This document shows positions 57,030 to 64,000 of a stretch of 64,000 nucleotides of DNA, in pieces; the stretch's first letter is position 1; every line of letters starts with the position of its first letter. Source of the DNA: Gongronella butleri. Taxonomy: Eukaryota > Mucoromycota > Mucoromycetes > Mucorales > Cunninghamellaceae. The translations under genes were made by a program, and so were the position numbers. The stretch lies in NCBI GenBank assembly GCA_025201375.1, contig JAIWZP010000065.1, positions 1 through 64,000 on the forward strand, read 5' to 3'. The notes under the pieces are model-generated. The model ran no database searches, was not told the origin of the DNA, and saw only the letters and a list, made by a program, of their open reading frames with translations.

Positions 57030-57356
57030 ATGGGTGAACATTTGAAGGTCGACCCTGCTATCGAGCGATGGGCGCACATGCGTGAGAACACCCACTTGTA
57101 CTTTGGCTGGAACAAGCGCACCACGCGCCGTTCCCTGTTCTGGGGCATTGTTATCCCCGTTGGTCTCACCGCCTTGGCCTATGCCACCGACGTAAGAAGA
57201 GACCCTCTTGCCGCCTTGTTGCCGCCCTTTTATCACGCTGAGAAAGCGAGATACCTCATGCTAACGGCTCAATTCCCTTTTTTTTTTGTTCATCATTAGC
57301 GCAAGTGGAACATGGCCGCTGCCCAGACCAGCGACGACTTGACCTACAAGAAATAG
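57030..57356 (+). CDS. NDUFB4: Complex I accessory subunit NDUFB4 (B15)
   Basis: A small single-pass inner-membrane accessory subunit of mitochondrial NADH:ubiquinone oxidoreductase. Two exons (57030-57191, 57300-57353 plus TAG) give 72 residues. The family pattern is clear: VDPAIERWAHMRENTHLYF, then the W..RT-R segment NKRTTRRSLFWG, one hydrophobic span IVIPVGLTALAYATD, and a short polar C-terminus beginning RKW. It has no cleavable presequence, as is usual for this subunit. Length fits fungal homologues, shorter than the animal protein. AATAAA at 57464 may be the poly(A) signal. Its presence shows the organism has a conventional complex I. Confidence 0.85.
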
Positions 57357-58401
57357 ACGAAAAACAACCACTCACTCCATACCGCCAACCAACACCGCCA
57401 TTGCCTCGCACCACAATGGCATCAGAATGCCCATTTTGATCGAATCCCGCATGGCACACGAAAAATAAAAAAAATCACGTTGATCCCCCCTTTGTCAATG
57501 ACTCGCCACACATATGGAGCGACCATCTGAGGCATGGCACGTCATGCTTCTTGTCTTGCTTTTGCTCGAAAGGCCGAATTATGCACATTTACGCTGTTTT
57601 TTTGATTTTTGTTCTTCAACCCCCTGGAAGGCTGGATATTGAGTGCGAGACGATTGCGAGAAAAAGATGTTGTGATAAGGAAAAGAGGGAGAAATGAGTA
57701 TTTTCACCGAGCCAAAAGCGATCTTCCCTTTTTTACCCGTAGATCACTACGAAATTCCATTTCCATCGATCGAAGCGAGGAGAAAGTACGCTTGAACAAA
57801 GATCAAAAATGAGCAGGTTCGAATGAACATTGGCTCGAGGCATGTGCCGTTGGATCCGAGATCATGCGAGCGCAAACTAATCATTTTTTACTGCACCGCA
57901 AAGTAAAATCATGATTCAATTGCTCTTCAAATGATGCATTGGACGTTTCAAAGGCAAAAAAAAAAAAAAAAAAAAAAAAATCGAGCTCGCATGGTTTTGT
58001 ACTCGTAAAAAAAGGTATTGGAGCCATTGAAGCGCGAGCAAGGCTTGATTCAGGCTTGATCCTGGGGATATGGGGAATTTATTCGCGTTTGCCTGAGTGC
58101 TTGTTTTCACCTGCCTTTCTAATTCCCTGTTTTTTTGTTCGAATTCACGATTCAAGCCTTTAATCAAGGTGCTGCAGAGATTTGTATGCCAGTGTGGGTA
58201 AGCAAAAAGCGCACGGGCAAGCAAAAAGGGCATGGGCAAGGCGAAATGAATGAACCTGTATCAAAGTAATGGAAAGGGACGGCCAATCGGAGATCTGACT
58301 GCGGCGTCTGCGCATGTTCAAAAAGGCAGTGGCGTATTTTTCCCCTTTCTCTTTATATCTTTTTCTTTTTTCGCCTTTTTTTCTTTATTGCCCCTCTCAC
58401 C
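57357..58401. other. Intergenic between NDUFB4 and DNAJC21
   Basis: About 1 kb in same-strand tandem arrangement, with a candidate AATAAA (57464-57469) for NDUFB4, a 23-nt A run near 57957 and a T/C-rich leader before the next gene. No gene was recognised. Confidence 0.5.
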
Positions 58402-60462
58402 ATGCGAGTTTGTTATTATGATCTGCTTACGATCGAAAGGCAAGCGACGCCTGACGAGATCAAAAAGGCGTACCGACGCCAGGCCTTGGTGTGGCATCCC
58501 GGTAAGCCGGCCTCTTGGTTTGGTTTACACGTCGTTTTGTTTGCTGACCAGCGTTTTTTACTATTGTTTTCATAGACAAGAACGCCGATCGCGTAGATGA
58601 GGCGACTGAACGGTTTGCGCTGATTCAAGAGGCGTACGAGGTGCTGTCGGATCCGCACGAACGAGCCTGGTAAGGGGCACGGAGACGCGTCAATGATGAA
58701 TTTTTGGCAAATATCTTTTTTTTTTTTCTCCATGACAGGTACGACGGGCATCGCGATGCGATTTTGCGTGGCGATGACCACGTTGGTGGCGGCGGCAGCG
58801 GTGCACAGCGCGACTCGAGTGCGGGTCTGGGCGTGGACGATTTGATGCGCTACTTTAGCGTTTCTGAATTCAAGGGGTTCAACGACACGGACAAGGGCTT
58901 TTACACGGTTTATCGGCAATTGTTCCACAAGCTGGCGGCCGAGGAGGAGGACGCGCACCAGTCGCGTCCGCCCGACGACGACCTTGACGACCAAGACGAG
59001 GCGGAATTTGTGCCTTTACCTTCTTTTGGCTCGAGCACTACGCCGTTTGCCGACAAGGACGGCTACCTCGGCTACGGGGCGTACGCACGCGACTTTTACA
59101 CCGCGTGGTGCAATTTCACCACGTACAAGTCGTTCCGTTGGATGGACAAGTGGCGTCTTTCTGATGCGCCCAATCGATTTGCGCGCCGCGCCATGGAAAA
59201 GGAGAACAAAAAGGCTCGAGAGGTTGGCAAACGCGAATACAATGATACCATCCGCGTAAGCAAACCAAAGAAAAAGAGAGAAAACGCGAGAAAAACGAGG
59301 GCAAAAGCGCGCTTTTGCTCATTTTTTAATTTTTTCTCATTTTTTCTCATATTTATTTACGCAGCGCCTGGCGACATTTATCAAAAAGCGCGATCCGCGA
59401 GTCAAGGCGTACCTGGAAGAGGAACGCAAGCGCAAGGAAGAGGCTGCGCAGGCGCAAAAGGCCAAAGTGCAGCGTGAGAGGCAGCAGGTGCAACAACAGG
59501 CGTATCAGGAACAAGATTGGGCCAAGGTCGACGACAGCAGGCTGCTGGACGAGTATCTGTCCGACTCGGACGTCGATGACGACCAGGTCGACGAGTCCGA
59601 CTTTTATTGTGTCGTTTGCGACAAGTTTTACCGCACCGAGCAGCAGCTTTCGTCGCACGAAGCCAGTCGCAAGCACGCAAGGCTCGCCTGGAAGATGAAG
59701 CGCCAAATGCTCGCCGAGGAAAAAGACCTGTTCTCAGCCCCAACCTCTGCACAAGGCACCGACACCGCCAATACGCCCGACCAATTATCCGAAAATGAGA
59801 TGGACGATGATCTTGCGCCGCCCATGCCCGTTGCCAGCAAAAAGAAAAAGAAGCAAAAGAAGAAAATGACGCCACATTGGGGTTACGACGAGCCAATTGA
59901 CATTCCAATTCAATCCGTGGACGAGCCCGAAGAGGAGAAAGAGAACGAGGAGCAACAAGTGGACGAGGTCAAGGACGACGTCAATGCCATGATGGCTGCA
60001 CTCGAGCTTGAGCAATCGTCACGAAGGCGCAAGCGCAATGGCCAAGGTACGCAAAAAAAAAAAAAAAGAAAGTTTAATGGAATTGTGCCCACAATGGCAT
60101 TGGTCATGACTCAACACGCGTCGCTTTTTGCTTTTTGACCAATTAGAACCAGCCAATGATACATCCCAGGCTTCCGAGGAGGCGCCTCCAAAGGAATCGG
60201 CCAAAGCGAAGCGCGAGAAGCGCAAGGAGAAAAAGAAGCAAAAGGAAGAAGAGGCAAACAAGGTACAGAATTCATGCAAAAAAAAGGGGGGCAAAAGACG
60301 CGTTATTTGTCTCACATTTTTCTTCAAAAGATGGCGTGCAATGTGTGTAGTGAATTGTTTGACAGCAAGAACAAGCTGTTTTCGCATATCAATGCCACGG
60401 GTCATGCGCTTGCCGCGGGGTATGGTGACAGCCGCAAAACTGGCAAAGGCAAGAGGCGATGA
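58402..60462 (+). CDS. DNAJC21: J-domain zinc-finger protein, DNAJC21/Jjj1 type
   Basis: A cytosolic Hsp70 co-chaperone for late 60S ribosomal subunit maturation (recycling of Arx1/Rei1-type factors in yeast). Six exons (58402-58501, 58576-58669, 58739-59255, 59365-60046, 60147-60262, 60331-60462) give 546 residues (yeast Jjj1 590, human 531). The J domain is at residues 2-70 with HPDKNA, preserving the HPD triad across the first intron. A family-specific middle region ([20 protein letters not shown]) follows, then a charged coiled coil, one C2H2 finger ([19 protein letters not shown]) and, after a lysine-rich stretch, a second C2H2 finger ([18 protein letters not shown]) near the C-terminus. 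This order is diagnostic. AATAAA at 60545 lies 82 nt after the stop. Confidence 0.93.
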
Positions 60463-61101
60463 GCAAGCCGCCCACGCAATTTTCAATATACCTCCGCCCC
60501 TCTTTTTTCCCACACTCTTTGTAGATTATTTTTGGCAGAAAAGGAATAAAACCTGATAGACTTCACGACCGACCGCGCGGGTTGATCGACCGCACTATTG
60601 GAGCAACGAGCCGCGGGGCGCATGCGCAATCACGCCCTTTGGATCCTGTGCAACAAAGGCCCCTTTGTGTTGTTTTTGAAATGCCGATCGAGTTCCAATG
60701 GGCTCCATTGGATGCGCAGTAGCCATGCCGCGGGTGGGGGGGATCAAGCGGCACGCCATTTTTTTTTTTTTTTGGCCCCTTTTTGTTTTTTTTCTCTTTA
60801 TTGTGGGGGCACATAGACAATTGTCCTTGTGCTATTATTTAGGGACCATGTCAAAGGGGTTTCCAAGTATGGATGATCCGTGTTGCTGGAATTTGTGGGC
60901 GCACGCGCGACTTTTTTTCTTGTCCAACCGGGCGTGAGAATTTTTTTTTACTTCTGATGCACCTGAAGGTTGAATCGCACGCTGGACCGTGGAAAAATAA
61001 GCGGCCGCCCACCCAAATGCAGATAATACCCCACTTTTGCGTCGCCCTTTTTTCTTTTTCTTTCTTGCTTACAGCAAAAAGTCTCATTTTTTGATTGTTT
61101 C
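60463..61101. other. Intergenic between DNAJC21 and DHTKD1
   Basis: A 0.64-kb spacer with an AATAAA (60545-60550) for the upstream gene, T tracts and a pyrimidine-rich leader ahead of the next start. No gene was recognised. Confidence 0.5.
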
Positions 61102-64000
61102 ATGTTACGATTGCATCGCCTTGCTCAGAAATCAAAGCCATCGCGCGTCGCCCAGCGCTGGTATCATGACAACCATGTCTATGGCTACCGCGCGCCAAAG
61201 CCATATAGCATGCCGGATTACACGCAAGAGGAACTGGCCAATCGCATGGACAATGGCAGCCTGTTGCGCATGGTCCAGGCTTATCGCACCCATGGCCACC
61301 GTGGCGCCCACCTTGATCCGTTGGGCATCAATACGAGCGAGTAAAAAAGAGTGCCGTTGGCAAGGAAATAAAAAAGGAGGAGCGGTTGAAAATCGCGAAA
61401 ATGGTGAAATCTCATTCTTTTTCTTTTTCTTTCTCTTTATTGGTCATTCAGGGAGGTGCTGGCACTCAAGCCCGAGAGATACGGCCTGACGGACGATAGC
61501 AAGGTTTACAATCTATCTGGTAAGAAGAACGAAAGAAATAGGGCGCAATTGTAGACAATTGTGCTTTTATTTTTCCCCCTCGTCCCGCAGGCTCGATGAG
61601 GGGAACCCCTGGGCCTGCGGGCGTCGGCTCTGCGCCACGTGATCCTCATCACCCTCCACCCCTGATTTTTTTCCCAACACAGGCGTCTTACATGTCAACG
61701 AGTCCAAGCAAGATAAAATCCAAAAAGAAGAAGCCGATTTCAAGACCATTTTGAACCACCTGAACGCGACCTACTGCGGCAACATTGCGTATGAATTCAT
61801 GCACTTGCCTGTACGTGAAAAAAAAGGAAGAGCAGAAGCATCAGTTTTGGGCTCATTTCTCTCTTTTCCCCCTTATTTTTAGTCTGCAAGTGAGCGTCGC
61901 TGGTGGTATCACGCCGTGGAATCATGGAACAGGCCTGCGCTCTCGACCGAACAGAAGCGCCGCATTCATCAATTGTTGTCGCAATCCGAGGTGAGCACCG
62001 CGGAGCGTCAAACAAAAAAGAGACATTGCTGATTTTTTTTTTTTTTTTTGCTCTTTTTATCGGTAGACTTTTGATCATTTCCTTGCCAAAAAGTTCCCCA
62101 ACATTAAGCGCTATGGTCTGGAGGGTGCCGAGAGCATGATGGTGGCTCTGGATCGCATCTTTGAGCTGTCTGCCAAATGTAAATGGGGAAATGGGGCGAA
62201 ATTGAGCGAATTTAGCGAGAATCAAGGCAATTGACAGGTCGTTTTTTGTCTGTTTTTTTATTGTAGCTGGCGTGAGTGATGTCGTGATTGGAATGCCTCA
62301 TCGCGGTCGTTTGAATCTTTTGTGTGATTTGCTCGAATACCCTCATGCGGCGCTATTCCACAAGATGAAGGGCAATTCCGAGCTTCCTGCGGACACGTTC
62401 ACGTCTGGGGACGTTCTGTCGCACTTGGCCAGTAACCCGACGCTGCAGTACGATGGCAAGCCCGTGCACGTGTCGCTGCTCAACAACCCGTCGCATTTGG
62501 AGGCGGTGAATCCTGTGGCTATGGGCAAGGCGCGCGCCAAGCAGACCGATTTGCTGAACAAGCCAGCGACCGACAAGGATTGCGCCCTGGGCGACCGCGT
62601 CATGGCCATCCAGATCCATGGCGATGCCGCCTTCACGGGCCAGGGCATTGTCATGGAATCCCTTGGCATGTCAAATTTGCCACATTATTCGTCCGGCGGC
62701 TCCGTCCACATTGTCGTGAACAATCAGCTCGGCTACACGACCCCCGCGCAAAATTCGCGCTCCACTGCCTACTGTTCCGACGTCGGCAAAATGATCAACA
62801 TCCCCATTGTCCACGTCAATGGCGATCATCCCGAGGACGTCCTCCACGCCATGGATCTGGTCTTTGAGTACAGAAACAAGTTTAGAAAGGTACAAAAAAA
62901 AACAGGGGAAATTCGGGGGGGGGAATGAGGAAAAAAATGAGGAAAAAACACGAAAAAACATGAAAAAAAGCGCGTCTGACACGCGTCCTTTTTTTTTTTT
63001 TGGTTAGGACATCATTTTGGATCTCATGTGCTACCGTCGATGGGGCCACAATGAGCTTGACGAGCCTGCTTTCACGCAGCCGCTCATGTACAACAACATC
63101 CGCTTGCGTAAATCGGTGCCTGAAAAGTACGAAGCGCAATTGCTTGCTGAAAATGTGCTTTCGAAGGCGGATGCAGACGCGGTGCGCAACGACCAGCAAT
63201 CGGTGCTGACGGACCAATTGCAAGCGTCGGCGTCGTACACGCCAGACGCGTCGATGCATCTTCAGGGTCATTGGCGCAACATGAAGCACGTCAATGTGGG
63301 CGACCCTGCGATCACTGCCGCCATTGACACGGGAATTGACGTCGAATCGCTTTTGCGAGTCGGCGAGCAGTCAGTGGCCACGCCCGAGGGCTTCAACGTG
63401 CATCCTCGCTTGAAAAAGTATCACATCGATGCGCGCCTCAAAAAACTCAAGCAAGGCACGGGTCTCGACTGGGCCACCGGCGAAGCGCTCGCCTTTGGCA
63501 CGCTCCTCAAGGAAGGCTACGGGATCCGCATCTCCGGCCAGGACGTCGGCCGCGGCACATTCTCACAGCGCCATGCCATGCTCGTCTCCCAGGACACGGA
63601 GGACACCATCATCCCCCTCAACGAAATCAACAAGAACGACCCCACAAGCAATGGCTTCCTCGAGGTAAAATACTTGCTGAAAAAGCAATGAAAAACAATG
63701 AAAAGCGTGCAAATTGCTAATTTTTCCGGTTTTCCCCCTTTTTACTTTCTTTCGTTCTCCAGGTTGCCAACAGCCCTCTCAATGAATTTGCCGTGCTTGG
63801 CTTTGAGTATGGCATGTCCATCGAGACACCTGAACGCCTTGTCCTGTGGGAGGCACAATTTGGCGACTTTTTCAACGTAAAAGGCTACTCCATCCACTTT
63901 TTTTTTTTTTTTTTTGCGCGCAAGGCCCGCTGACCAATTTTTTTAAATCATTTTAGGGCGCGCAAATTGCCATTGACACCTTTTTGACGAGCAGTGAAGA
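61102..64000 (+). CDS. DHTKD1: DHTKD1-type 2-oxoacid dehydrogenase E1 (partial at 3' end)
   Basis: Thiamine-diphosphate E1 component of a mitochondrial 2-oxoacid dehydrogenase complex; DHTKD1 decarboxylates 2-oxoadipate in lysine and tryptophan catabolism. Nine exons are visible (61102-61340, 61452-61519, 61683-61810, 61883-61990, 62067-62178, 62267-62889, 63008-63664, 63763-63876, 63957 onward) covering about 697 residues; the C-terminal part lies outside the window. The N-terminus is a basic amphipathic mitochondrial presequence. Motifs include [80 protein letters not shown] and VLGFEYGMS. The short start reaching VYGYRAPKP within about 30 residues favours DHTKD1 over OGDH, which has a longer N-terminal region, but OGDH-like specificity is not excluded. 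Confidence 0.88.

Noticed and set aside
61102..64000. Calling the gene OGDH (2-oxoglutarate dehydrogenase E1)
   Set aside because: The N-terminal region before the E1 core is too short for OGDH and the text follows DHTKD1; kept as an alternative only.
1..64000. tRNA, rRNA, snRNA genes, CRISPR arrays or riboswitches
   Set aside because: None recognised by eye; a tRNAscan-SE and Infernal run would be needed to exclude small RNAs.

Overview
This is a eukaryotic nuclear window. It carries 19 protein-coding genes, most split by short introns with GTAAG-type donors, (T)n-AG acceptors and very long A or T homopolymers. Standard stop codons are used, AATAAA-like signals follow many stops, and pyrimidine tracts precede many start codons. 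The gene set is that of an opisthokont. A Ral-type GTPase and a Snapin-like BLOC-1/BORC subunit (both largely lost from Dikarya) occur beside a Cdc7/Cdc15-type septation-kinase homologue, a fungal-style peroxisomal acyl-CoA oxidase, a P450 and a large secreted Ser/Thr-rich protein. I therefore infer an early-diverging fungus (Mucoromycota/Zoopagomycota-like) or a close relative; the species is not identified. No rRNA, tRNA, CRISPR or intact transposon was recognised.

Layout. 24-11164 (-): two tandem full-length ABCB exporters with the same seven-exon structure. 13034-15707 (+): DHX33-type DEAH helicase. 16065-18024 (-): cytochrome P450 with a GC-AG intron. 18727-21250 (-): acyl-CoA oxidase with a C-terminal peroxisomal signal. 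22145-24450 (+): secreted choice-of-anchor-A protein with an acidic then lysine-rich tail. 24451-27501: gene-free, repeat-bearing. 27502-30507 (+): ARP5. 30666-31768 (+): unassigned 266-residue protein. 31946-32331 (-): Snapin-like protein, head-to-head with eIF3d at 32572-34726 (+). 35636-37623 (+): PH-like protein. 40671-42592 (-): PLRG1/Prp46. 43125-44056 (-): Ral GTPase. 44504-48210 (-): a CH-domain/Cdc7-like kinase/C1 fusion. 48211-53916: gene-free, with a second copy of the same repeat family. 53917-55198 (+): IMP4. 55332-56780 (-): unassigned. 57030-57356 (+): NDUFB4. 58402-60462 (+): DNAJC21/Jjj1. 61102 to the window end (+): DHTKD1-type 2-oxoacid dehydrogenase E1, cut by the edge.

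The genes are mainly housekeeping: ribosome biogenesis (DHX33, IMP4, DNAJC21), translation (eIF3d), splicing (PLRG1), chromatin (ARP5) and mitochondrial metabolism (NDUFB4, DHTKD1). Added to these are export/detoxification (ABCB pair, P450), peroxisomal beta-oxidation, and signalling/trafficking (Ral, Snapin, PH protein, CH-kinase). No functional cluster is evident. Exon boundaries were set by hand from GT/GC-AG signals, reading frame and family resemblance. Every complete model closes in frame with no internal stop.

The most noteworthy items are the CH-kinase-C1 architecture with an HCD instead of HRD catalytic motif; a pair of diverged 1.3-kb non-coding repeats 26 kb apart embedded in TAC(A/T)GTA-rich DNA; a premature-looking TAG inside the lysine-rich repeats of the secreted protein; two GC-AG introns; and an IMP4 gene whose first coding exon is only the ATG.
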